Origin: Acanthaster planci
Lineage: Eukaryota > Echinodermata > Asteroidea > Valvatida > Acanthasteridae
Direction of reading: 5' to 3'
DNA length: 62,000 nt
NCBI RefSeq assembly: GCF_001949145.1
Contig: NW_019091632.1
Span: forward strand, 315,726-377,725
Made by a program: the position numbers and the translations under genes. Positions 1-9,152 of this stretch are shown one piece after another (the first letter of the stretch is position 1; every line of letters begins with the position of its first letter). A model generated the notes under the pieces. That model saw only the letters and a list, made by a program, of their open reading frames with translations. It searched no databases and was not told the DNA's origin.

Positions 1-2899
1 ACTCATCCATCTGTCATTTCATCCCACATTAATATGGCCTTCTGTTTCACCTTGTGTAAAAAAACTCCACCAAAAAGTGTTTGTGACTTTCGAGTTTGTG
101 AATGTTGATCATTTCAATTTCACCAGCATACAAAATCGTTCATACTTGTGCTCAAATGTTCAATTTCTGAATATGGGGAAATTCGTAGATTTCCTGGAGA
201 AGAAAACAGTATCAGAAGTAATACATCAGTATGTAACTTTGATGTCATTTTGCCATGTGAAATGGAAAATACCGGATATTTTGTCCGTTTTTTAAAGTAA
301 ATCATCAGATTGGCAGTCAAATATTTGAAGAAGCTTGTGAATGTGCAAGTAGACCCCCAAAATGCATGTAATTTGATAATCCAACAATCTTTTTATCAGG
401 TTTTGTGGTTGCTTTACCAACAATGGGCCTACAACATTGTACAACTGGAAATCATTGTGTGCACATGTAACACAAAGAATTCCATTTCAGAGAGCAGTGC
501 AAGAATTGTTAAACACACTTTACGTCTGCGTATTCATGTTTTTGTATGCTGTTTATATAGTTTCATTTTTATGCCAGTTTTTAAAGCCTGTATTGACAAT
601 TCTTGCCGAGTTAAATTGATGCATTACGTGTTCAACTTATGTGTTAGTGTTTTTGTAACAAATTTTGGGACATTGTATTTGAGAAGTGAGCTTACATGTA
701 TCTGCTACTTAGAACTGTTCGCTGGGAATTACAGTAGGATTGCAAAGTATAATTTATTTTTCAGAACTACTTTTGAAATGTGGGTCGTTTGTGTGAGTGC
801 TTTTAAGCGGCAAGTTTATCCTGTATGTGTGTAAAATGAGGTGTGTTCATAGGCATGGTCTGGATCCCAGACCTCGTGATTTTGTGATTTATCCAAAGTC
901 ATTGGTGCTTTGTGTTAGGGCACCAGACCACTTTAAGCACAAAAGACTACCAGATACTGTAGTTTAACGGTGTAAAGACCAAAGTAGAATGGAAAGCTAT
1001 ATCTGAAGTCAGCCCCTATGTTTATTTCACAAAACGTCTAGCAGAAAATGCAGCATCCGTGAACACTTTCATAGTCAATCTGTGCTTTTCAATTCAAAGA
1101 TAAAAATGGTAACTCTGTCAATTAGCCATGGTGATGTATTGGTTTATTTTCCTTTTTTTTCCTTTTATTTAGCTGTCAATTGGGATTATTTATTAAAAGC
1201 TGCATGTATAGGAAATGGAACAGCAACAATGAAAATATTACCATTTAAAATTATTGCCTCGGCGATCGTGCATGAAAATACCAACTTGTTTCCATATTAT
1301 GCAACTATTGTCTTTCTCCCTAAAGACTAGTGAATAATTATGATGCTGTAAGGAAAGATGTTGTATCTTTATTTTCTACATTGGATGTTTACTTTTTGCA
1401 TGCAGAGAGGGAGTGTAACTACCAAGTAGTGCTTAATGCATGAGAACGCATTGGACTTTCATTTTGAAGAAGTAAACAAAAATCTGTGAAACAAAGATTT
1501 TAACCGCAGGGATTATGAGAGTTGTTGTCAGTGGTGACAGCTTGGACTGAGTTGATGACCTCAGGAATGAGTACAGGATGTTAGTAGGAAGGGAAAAAGT
1601 AAATAAACCAGCATTATGTAGCCGAAATGAAAGTGTTTGCGTCATCAAACCTAGAAACGGTTCTTATTGGCTGGTGTGGTTTTGTGTTCCCCACCTTTTG
1701 CCACATTAGGTACAGCAAGATTTCAAAAGCAAAACCGCAAAGGTGCGCAAACCACAAGCATAAGCACAGCTTTTTGTTTATTCACACTTTCAAAATCAAT
1801 ACGCTTTCCCACATAATGATTCTGTCACCAAGTTGTATCATCATAAAACATCTTAAACAAATAGAAAGCCTGGCAAAGTTGCTTGTCCAAACTATACAAT
1901 CTTTTTTCCAGCTACCGCCTTAATTCCCACCTGAAAATACACAGTGATATTGAAATATTTTTCTTTTCCTTTTTTTATTGTAATGTCTTGAGGGACAATC
2001 ACGCCTTGGCAGAACTATGGGAACCATGAGTAACTCGAGATTTTTTATTGCCTACCTGAAGTCACTGATGGATTGGGGAGAGGCAAATGGGTCCAAGGCT
2101 CTCAAGGGTCAATAAATTCTATTTGTTTTAATGAGGAAAAGGCAATTGATTTATTTTGTTAATACATTGTTTCATTTTCTACCTAAAGCCTGCAGAAAGC
2201 CTCCTCCCCTTCCCCAGAAATTTAGGTTGATGCCTCAGGCCAGCCATATAGGTTACATAAAGAAATTCCCCCACCATTTTTTGGGCCTTCCCAAACTTTG
2301 TTTCTGGATCCACCCTTTGCTAGACCTGAATTTAATACCCCATCACGTCCAGAGAAGATTACTATCTGAATGCACAGTGTTTGAAAGGGACATTTTGCAG
2401 AGCATCCCATCTTCATTTTCTCAGACCCTGTTGACAATCTTTTTAACAATCTACAGAGACAAAAGTACATGTGCCACTAAATTAGGGTTAAAGATATCTA
2501 TAAGATAACACTAAAATGTAACTACGAAAATGAAGTTTACTTTGACATGAAAATGATACCATGCTTTTCTAAAACAAACTTTGAAACTATCAAGCCGTTA
2601 TCATTCATTAACAAAACTAAACATCCTGTATTCTGTTCTACATCGCTTAGTTTCTGGCTTGTGATGTTAAGGTCACTCCACAGTAATGTGAGAATTGTGT
2701 CAAAGGAGTTCTACCACTGGCCATGTAGATTTCTCGAGAAACGAGATGGTTCTTTCATTTCATATGACTATTGTACTTAGTAGTTTTGCTTGTATTGGAA
2801 AGCAAAAGAAATTAGTACCTGCAATTTACACTTGGTGTTCTATTTCAACAGCACAGCAAAGTTTGTACATTTTTAACAACTGTACGTTTCACACAATCG
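1..2899. other. AT-rich non-coding stretch
   Basis: No gene is supported here. Open frames up to about 170 codons occur near the left end but are rich in Cys and Phe, lack a convincing start and resemble no family I know. A short fragment at about 2225-2330 carries GGATCCA next to a GGGT block, like fragments at 48.9 and 56.3 kb, and is probably a remnant of one interspersed repeat family. Confidence 0.4.
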
Positions 2900-4142
2900 T
2901 ACAGTCATTTACCAAAGTTAAGACCACCTGGAATTTTGTTGGTATATCTGTCACTGGGCCTGCACTACACTGTCCTATTGAATGATTACATAACATGTTT
3001 TTTACATCATCAGAGTAGTGCTATAAGCCCATTTGATTGAAATGTTTTGGAAAGGAAAGTCTTGCATGACTTTGTCTCAATGCATCATGGGTGAAAAAGC
3101 CAGTGTAAGTCGGGTTTGAAGGGCCCAAATAGTGACCCTCTACCAAGAGGGCTACTCTGAACATCAACTGATCGAGAGGATTGGCGGCAGCAAGACTGCT
3201 GTGCACAATGCCAATTCTAAGTTCAAGAAGATAGTTCACTCTCTGACCAGAAAAGGAGTGGTCATCCAAGAAGATGATGACCATGTAACGCAGAGAACTG
3301 AAGGATCCCTCAAATTCTTGTCGGATTATCAAGACAGTTCTGCATTCCACAGGAACAAATGTCTGTGTAGACACCATCTCTTACCATTTGAGCAATGACT
3401 TTGGGGGCCAGTTTAGGCTCAAGTTACACAAATCTGCCCGTAAACCTTAACCCTTTGACCATGGCAATGAAGGTAAAGAAACTAAGCTTTGCCAGGAACG
3501 AGTCCTGAACTGTAAAATACTAGGAAGTTTTCAGATGAATCAATGTTACAACAGTTTGTATCATGCAAATTGCACGTCCAAAGATCAAGCTGAAAAAGAT
3601 TTGATACATTATACACAGTTGCAACCATGAAATATCCCCTAAGACAGATGATATGGGGAGCATAATGTCCCAGTCTGGAACATCTTGCAGGATCAGCTGA
3701 AAACCTGGCCTATGGATGCACACAAATGTAAAATAGTCATGCAAAATGGTGCTCCATGTCACAGATCCAAGGTGTTGAAGGACTTCTTGACCAAGAACAA
3801 AGTCAAGGTTCTTAATTGGCCTGGTAACAATCCATATCTCAATCCCATCGAAAAATTGTGGGAGGTTGTGAAAGATGAGGCTAAGGCACTATTTTAAGCT
3901 GCCTTGCAGTAAAGGAAAGCCAAGTCGCATTCAGGAAGTCAGAGACAGTGTAGGACATACTAAATATTTAACTAACATTTTAAATCGTGGAAATGTAGTC
4001 AAAAAGCTGTTCAACCAAGATACTAAGGCTACACACTGAAAATAAATCAGAGTTCTTATGATTAATAATTGGTTTAAGTTTGGTTTTTCTTCAGGTTAAT
4101 GCACTTTGTACGGGTGGCCGTAAACCTTTTGAAATGACTGTA
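2900..4142 (+). mobile_element. Tc1-like DNA transposon, nearly complete, inactive
   Basis: The element is bounded by TA dinucleotides and starts with TACAGTCATTT, ending with the exact reverse complement AAATGACTGTA at 4132-4142. About 1.24 kb between the ends is a usual length for Tc1/mariner elements with one transposase gene. The inner part of the terminal repeats is only partly conserved: the left end has a GACCACCTGG block and the right end a GGTGGCC block. The transposase reading frame inside is broken into two recognisable pieces. A second copy of the right end lies inverted at about 41970-42109, which supports a dispersed family. Confidence 0.85.
3132..3897 (+). pseudogene. Tc1-like transposase, broken
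   Basis: Transposase of the Tc1/mariner superfamily, which cuts and joins DNA at TA sites. The N-terminal piece (3132-3398) has the look of the paired-type helix-turn-helix DNA-binding region (GYSEHQLIERIGGSKTAV). The C-terminal piece (3685-3897) carries the signature of the second half of the DDE/DDD catalytic core, QNGAPCHRSK followed by a WPGNNPYLNPIEKLW block. Between them (about 3400-3685) the frame is interrupted by stops and shifts, and the central catalytic Asp region cannot be read through. An intact protein of this family is about 340 residues; here under half is open. It sits centrally between the two transposon ends. The copy is dead but still easy to recognise. Confidence 0.85.
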
Positions 4143-5019
4143 GTTGCCTTCAAACAGGAATTAAAATATCCCATTTTGTTCAACTTCTGCCAAGGCTAGC
4201 TGTCTAAGATTTGGCAAGCTGAATAAAATTAGCTCCTAATCAAGCTGCTATCATAGCCTACAGATAATTTTCAATTTTGACACTGCATAACGATAAGCCA
4301 GTCCTCATAAACTGATTAAACTTACATTCCGAAACATTAATACTCCTGACCTAAGCATGGCTGTAATAACTTTGTAAAAAAGAAAAGAAGATACAGTTTA
4401 CAGCACATTTGCAGTGTTTGCTCCCTAACTTGCTGACAAGTCCTCAATTAATGAAAAAGGTGCAGAGTACATTAAAGATATCCAAAATCCCCAGCTGTAT
4501 TCAATGCCTAATCAACCATACATGTGACCTGCCTACTGCTCACGTTCGGAGGCAATAAAGTTAAAGATCACTACAAGATCAATCCACCGTAATGACGTGT
4601 ATTATAAAACGTAATTACATGGCTTAAGTCACGACACACATGCGAAAGTTACGTTACGAGAACAGAACAGATGGAAACAGTGGACAAAGGAAAATATGAA
4701 GTTTTCAGCTCCCTGATGGCTGACAAATATAAAACAGGGTCTGCATAGGCCTACAAGTCTAAATTTTAAGATACCCATATTTATAGACCATATTTTCTTT
4801 TAATAAATCGTCACGTTGAATGACAATTGTGTGCATGTCATCATTATTGTAGATACTTTAAGTTAAGTGACTATAATACAATATTGGTAGCCCATACACG
4901 CCTTTTTGAACGGCCAATATACAGCCTTCACCAGTTCTAACATCAGATTAAAGTTAATTTTGTTACGTTTTCATTTATACTCTACTTATCCCGAATCTCA
5001 GGGCAAGGGTATCTTCAAT
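4143..5019. other. Intergenic, AT-rich
   Basis: No coding signal found. It separates the Tc1 element from the 3' end of the immunoglobulin receptor gene on the minus strand and probably includes that gene's 3' untranslated region. No clear minus-strand AATAAA was found close to the stop codon. Confidence 0.4.
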
Positions 5020-6760
5020 TTAAACGCGGAAAAGCCTATTTGGTCTCGTGTACAGATCCTCCCCTACTTGATAACGCACAAGACTAACATCCGACTGACT
5101 GTTGTCACTGCCATTTGTGTCATGCGCCACTTTGTTCGGCACGGTGTACAGATCTTCTCCGACTTGGACTCGGGTAAGCCTTCCTCTTGGTCTGCCCTGC
5201 TGCCTGTCATTACCTCCATCACTTCTAGCAAAGTGTGCAGACGAAGACCCAGATAGTGGGGTGGTCTCGCGCCGAAGATGCTGGGCATGTGGCACTGCAC
5301 GTACTGACTCTTCCGCTCTCGTGCGTGCGGGTCGCTGGCCAGACGAATCACCAATTCGTGTGATGTGAAATGTGTGGCTGCTGTATACGTGTGAGTCCCT
5401 CTCTGGGAAGGAATCAAGGCGTCTTAGAGTGGGGACCGATTGGTCGACTTGATGACGTCTCTTTGGAGAATTTCGATATTTGCAACACCAGCTTGCGACG
5501 CCAAGGATTATAACAAGGCTTATCATGGCGAGGATAGAGCCAATTATCAGCCATAGCACCACAGGTCGGTGCGTGTCGGTATCGGTATTGATGATCCGTG
5601 TTGGGCTTTGGGACGGAGGAATAGGAGGTTGTGTTAGATTGTGTTTTATCGTCGATACCGTATGAACCAGCAATATCTGGTACCAAGGGCTCAACTCCTC
5701 ACAGTTTGTGGCATGTATGACCTTACATCTTATATGACTTCCATTGTCTGAGGATACGATCGGAGAGATGACCAGTCGATTTCCTGAAGTTTCGAATCTG
5801 TCCGTGGTGTTAAATGAAATTGTTTTGTTGTCTGCTTCCTTAGTTAGCCATACAAAGATTGTTGAGTACGGACGAGGATCGGTATTACAGCCGAATTCCC
5901 CTTCCCCGCCCAGGAGTAAATGTTTGTTTTGGGAAACACTGATGGATAAATTTAGGGGTGTTTCACACACAGTTTCATCAGCAAGAGTTTCATCAGCTAC
6001 GGTGAGTAATGCGTTACTAGAGATCTCAAAATCTGCTAGAGTTGTTGAATCAGGTGTCTTTGGAGTGACTAACAGCTGGTACCAAGGACTCGCCTCCTCA
6101 CACTTTGTGTTATATGTCACCTTACATCTCACCTGACTTCCGTTGTCTGAGGCCTCAAGCCGAGAGATTGTAAGTCTATTCGCTGGTGTTGCGAATCTAC
6201 CAGCGGGGAGAATGGGAACAGTTCGGTTGTCTGCTCCCTTCATGAGCCAGTCAAACGTAGGTGAGTTTTGAAGAGGGTCAATGATACAGCCAAATTCCCC
6301 TTCACTGCCTGAAATTAGGTCCTTGCTTTGCCTAACTGTGGCAATAACTGTTTCACACACAATGACGGTGAGAAAGGCGTACCTTGAAGCTAACATATCA
6401 TCGAGAGTTATCACACTGAAGAAATACTCCCCCCTGTCTGCCAGAGTGACGTTTTTAATTACCAGTGTAGAGATCGATGTTCCTTGAGGTTCGGTGCTAT
6501 TTAGATACACGGAGTATTTCCCAATCTCAGAANGGGTAAGAAGCAAAGGTGCACAAATTTAATTTATCTTTATGTCCATATCTCGCCCAATAGATTTGAA
6601 CATCTGTACAATCAACCGAGAACTTGGTTTGACAAGTGAAAGTTGCTGTTCCACCCTCAGCTACCGTCTGATTCAGCGGATGTCGCACAAAACCCACAGA
6701 TTCTGATGACGATGTGACCCGGAGTAAAAGGCACACAAAGAATGCAAAAGCTGGAGCCAT
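5020..6760 (-). CDS. Immunoglobulin-superfamily transmembrane receptor (single exon)
   Basis: Predicted type I cell-surface receptor of about 579 residues. The ATG at 6758-6760 opens a signal peptide (MAPAFAFFVCLLLRVTSSS). Domain 1 is V-like, with Cys43 and Trp58, but the usual DxGxYxC ending reads DRGEYFFS, so the second canonical Cys is absent. Domains 2 and 3 are internal duplicates: each has EGEFGC, a Trp about 13 residues later, DNGS..RCK and a CEE.SPWYQ end, plus an extra pair of Cys. A hydrophobic helix (about residues 397-420) is followed by a basic stop-transfer and a tail of about 155 residues with two GEDLYT.PN repeats, which give YTVP and YTRP. The single N at 6533 splits the frame; treating it as a spurious base makes one continuous frame. 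Membership of the Ig superfamily is clear. Ligand and orthology are unknown; an immune or adhesion role is inference. Confidence 0.8.
5046..5166 (-). repeat. Duplicated phosphotyrosine-type motif in the receptor tail
   Basis: Two similar segments of about 28 bp, near 5046-5072 and 5140-5166, each encode VGEDLYT.PN. The two tyrosines are 32 residues apart. YxxP is the consensus bound by Crk/Nck-type SH2 domains in other receptors; that these tyrosines are phosphorylated here is inference. Confidence 0.7.
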
Positions 6761-7149
6761 TGTCTCGCTGATCACATCAGAAATGAGAACTGAGACTCAT
6801 CACACTTAAGTTTATAATAATCGGAGCTGCTGAATGTATCAATCACGTGGGCGATTTTATTACGCCACCAACCATGATTTCTCAAGTACTTTCAAGTTTG
6901 TTCATGGGGGGATCGCAAAGTGAAAGCCTCTCTTGTAACAAAGTAAGGTTATATGCGTTTAGTCAAACAACTGAAAGTTAGGCCTATTTCTGGGAAAGGC
7001 CTTTCGATTACAATCGTGTAGTGATGTTGCAGCAAATTGTCATAATACAATGACAATGTCAAAACTGAAGAATAACGGGGCAAGAGCTTTAATTTTTCAC
7101 TCTGAGTTTGCCAATTAATTAAAGAACGCCATTTTATATACTCTGTGGT

Positions 7150-7350
7150 AACTGCGTGGCAGGTTGTCTGCTCCCTTCATGAGCCATGTAAAGGTCGACG
7201 ACTGTCTTGTTGATGGTCAGCATTACAGGTGACCTCGCGGTCACAGCCCACAAGCAGGTTTATATGTGCTTTGCGTGACAATGATGGTCCGTGTTTCGCA
7301 GAAAATCTGACCATAACGACGGTGAGAAACGCGTGACAGGGATAAAATGG
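7150..7350 (-). pseudogene. Decayed fragment of the neighbouring Ig receptor
   Basis: On the minus strand this stretch reads FTWLMKGADN, matching FDWLMKGADN of Ig domain 2 in the gene at 5.0-6.8 kb. At the DNA level, GGTTGTCTGCTCCCTTCATG occurs in both places (7162 and 6213 regions). The stretch near 7317-7340 (ACGACGGTGAGAAACGCGTG) matches the end of domain 1 (ATGACGGTGAGAAAGGCGTA). The piece containing the first Cys (EVTCNAD) is in a different frame from the Trp block, so a single-base shift is present. No signal peptide, membrane helix or tail follows. I infer a partial tandem duplication that has lost function. Confidence 0.7.
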
Positions 7351-7427
7351 AGCGTAGCATCCATCTCTCAGGTTACCGGCGATTCACGGCGCCTCTAAGA
7401 ATTTGCAACGCATTGGCCAATCGGAAC

Positions 7428-7479
7428 GCGCGAAATTTGTCGACCCTGTAAAAGCGCATTGGGTCGACAAATTTCTCGC
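7428..7479. repeat. Near-perfect inverted repeat, 19-bp arms
   Basis: GCGCGAAATTTGTCGACCC at 7428-7446 is matched by its reverse complement at 7461-7479 with one mismatch, across a 14-base loop. It lies within a CpG-rich patch just left of a larger inverted-repeat element. Confidence 0.85.
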
Positions 7480-7506
7480 ATTGTTATTGTCCGCTCTGGG
7501 TAGTCG

Positions 7507-7747
7507 TGGGCCGTTTTCCAATACTCAACTTCGTCCTCGTCTCAGGCTTCGTGTGGGAAACCAAACCTCGATTGTGGGCCTGTAGCGTTTAACTTAAATT
7601 GAAATACTGTAATGTTTAGCTCTTTTGCATCTTACTTGATGTTTTGTGGCACAATCAGACAATTTCGCTTGTAACCTCGAAGTCAGGAAGTAAAAAAACA
7701 GTTGAAGCCTCCGACGGAGCTAAAGTCGATTATTGGAAAACGGCCCA
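7507..7747. mobile_element. MITE-like element with ~45-bp terminal inverted repeats
   Basis: The left end TGGGCCGTTTTCCAATA (7507-7523) is exactly the reverse complement of 7731-7747. The similarity continues inward for about 45 bp with mismatches (a CTC..GGCTTC block on each side). Length is about 240 bp and there is no coding capacity. Superfamily and target-site duplication could not be settled by eye. Confidence 0.7.
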
Positions 7748-7824
7748 AGTCAAGGCCTTTGTGCGTTAATCGTTGTACTGAATGATAGAGGGCGTACCTC
7801 CCAGCATAAAGAAATCTGTGTATG

Positions 7825-8010
7825 TACTGATGTAACACTGCAAACAACGCGTAGGTAGGTGCGGTCGCACCGCACGCGCACGTGTGTTGTATACTGAGCG
7901 CTTGGTGGTCGCTTGTAAACCGTTTATTTTCGCGACTTTGTGTATCATCTAGACAACACGAAATAAGTCTTTGGGGAATCGCTGGCACACCTACGTGATA
8001 TGGAGTAAGT
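7825..8010 (+). repeat. Dispersed repeat, copy A (inverted copy at 34.46-34.65 kb)
   Basis: About 160-185 bp here match the reverse complement of 34455-34650 at roughly 80 percent by eye. The shared core includes TTTATTTTCGCGACTTT, GACAACACG, AATCGCTGGCACACCTACG and TGATATGGAGTAAGT. Both copies sit close to LINE remnants, so it may be a LINE internal segment or a separate non-autonomous element. Confidence 0.75.
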
Positions 8011-8162
8011 GCAAGGTATTTTGCTTTTACAGGAATAAAATTCATAAATTTTGTTTTTAAATGTCTAAACAAATTAACTCTAGATCCTATCATGTACACG
8101 TATATGACAAATCTGTTCATGTCATTCACATAGATTCTTGAAACAAGGTACTCACAAGGCAC

Positions 8163-8454
8163 TTATTAGCAAAGATCGTATAGCACCGCGTAGTGGCACA
8201 AGATGGAGAAGTTCACTGCGAATACATGTAAAACTTTGTAATTGCATAGGCGCCATTTGAGCAAACGATATGCCTGTGCAATGCACATGATGCGCAGGCG
8301 CCGCAGCAGACACCTGCATCTGGTGAGCCTGCGCCGAAGCATTACCATAAACTGCGCAGGCGTATCGCTTGCTCAAATGGCGCCTAGGGTAATTACACCT
8401 TTTGGACAGAGTTATCCATCTTCCGCCTTTGGCGCTATGCGATCTTTGCTTATT
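8163..8454. mobile_element. Foldback element: long hairpin with ~135-bp arms
   Basis: The left arm (about 8163-8300) and right arm (about 8318-8454) are imperfect reverse complements along nearly their full length. Examples are AGCAAAGATCG at 8168 against CGATCTTTGCT, and AGGCGCCATTTGAGCAA at about 8249 against TTGCTCAAATGGCGCCT near 8370-8386. The centre is near 8309 and is GC-rich. An open frame crossing the hairpin into the neighbouring LINE piece is an accident of this junction, not a gene. Confidence 0.8.
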
Positions 8455-8489
8455 GGGGAATTTAAACGTCCCTTCAGCCAAAAAAGAAT

Positions 8490-8985
8490 GCTACGTCCAA
8501 AGTTTGGCGGTGAAAGTTGCAAAACATGGAACAATTTGCCAGAGCAACTCAGAAGTATACACGCAGGTTCCTTATACTGTAGCTTAGGGAGATTCAAATC
8601 AGATATACGGGAAGCCATGACCAGTGCCATGTAGTCCAAAATGCTGATCTGTGGAGTTGTTAACTTGGTTGCCAATGATCAGTGGAGTCGGATCGGGAAT
8701 TTCCCTGTGTTCTTTTTTCCCATAGGGTTTTTTTGCAGGGTTCTGCCCATCCATGATCAGTATTTAAGTAGTGCCTTGATTATTTAAATGTTCACACGTG
8801 TATGCTATTTTAGTGGTCTGTATTTGTATATATTAATGTTCATCGTATTTGTCAATTTTACTTTTCGGTGTGAGTTTCTATTTTATTAATATGTAATGAT
8901 TGCAGGGCCCCAATGGAAACCAGTTTGTAATTATTTGGGCATACCCTGGGTAAAGAAATGGAATAAATAAATTCATACGCCTAGT
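8490..8985 (+). mobile_element. LINE 3' end (CR1/L2-like)
   Basis: The translated segment up to the stop near 8634 ends with the pattern found at the C-terminus of many CR1/L2/Jockey-group polyproteins: CKTWNNLPEQLRS followed by LGRFKSDIREAM. About 330 bp of untranslated tail follow, with CAGGGCCCCAATGGAAACCAG, then GGGCATACCCTGGGTAAA and a terminal AATAAATAAAT run near 8963-8973. The reverse transcriptase is absent, so the copy is strongly 5'-truncated, as is common for LINEs. Confidence 0.7.
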
Positions 8986-9053
8986 TCTTCAGACCATGGA
9001 GAAAGAAAAAGACCATGTTGAGAGTCCTAGGAGTAGGACTAGGATCAACACCA

Positions 9054-9152
9054 GGCATGTCACTACCCCCAGAACTGTGGCGTCCGACGTCCGCTTTGCT
9101 TTCATTGGAGCGGTGCGGACGTCAGACCCCACAGTCCTAGAGGTAGCATGCC
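9054..9152. repeat. Imperfect hairpin, ~40-bp arms
   Basis: GAACTGTGGCGTCCGACGTC on the left pairs with GACGTCAGACCCCACAGTCC on the right. The pairing extends outward to GGCATG/CATGCC. It lies directly beyond the LINE tail. No coding signal was seen. Confidence 0.6.

Noticed and set aside
310-834. A 174-codon open frame on the plus strand
   Set aside because: It begins with TTG, is Cys/Phe-rich, shows no domain and is expected by chance in AT-rich DNA.
8242-8634. A 130-codon frame read as one protein
   Set aside because: It crosses a foldback hairpin and only its end is LINE-derived; the join is accidental.
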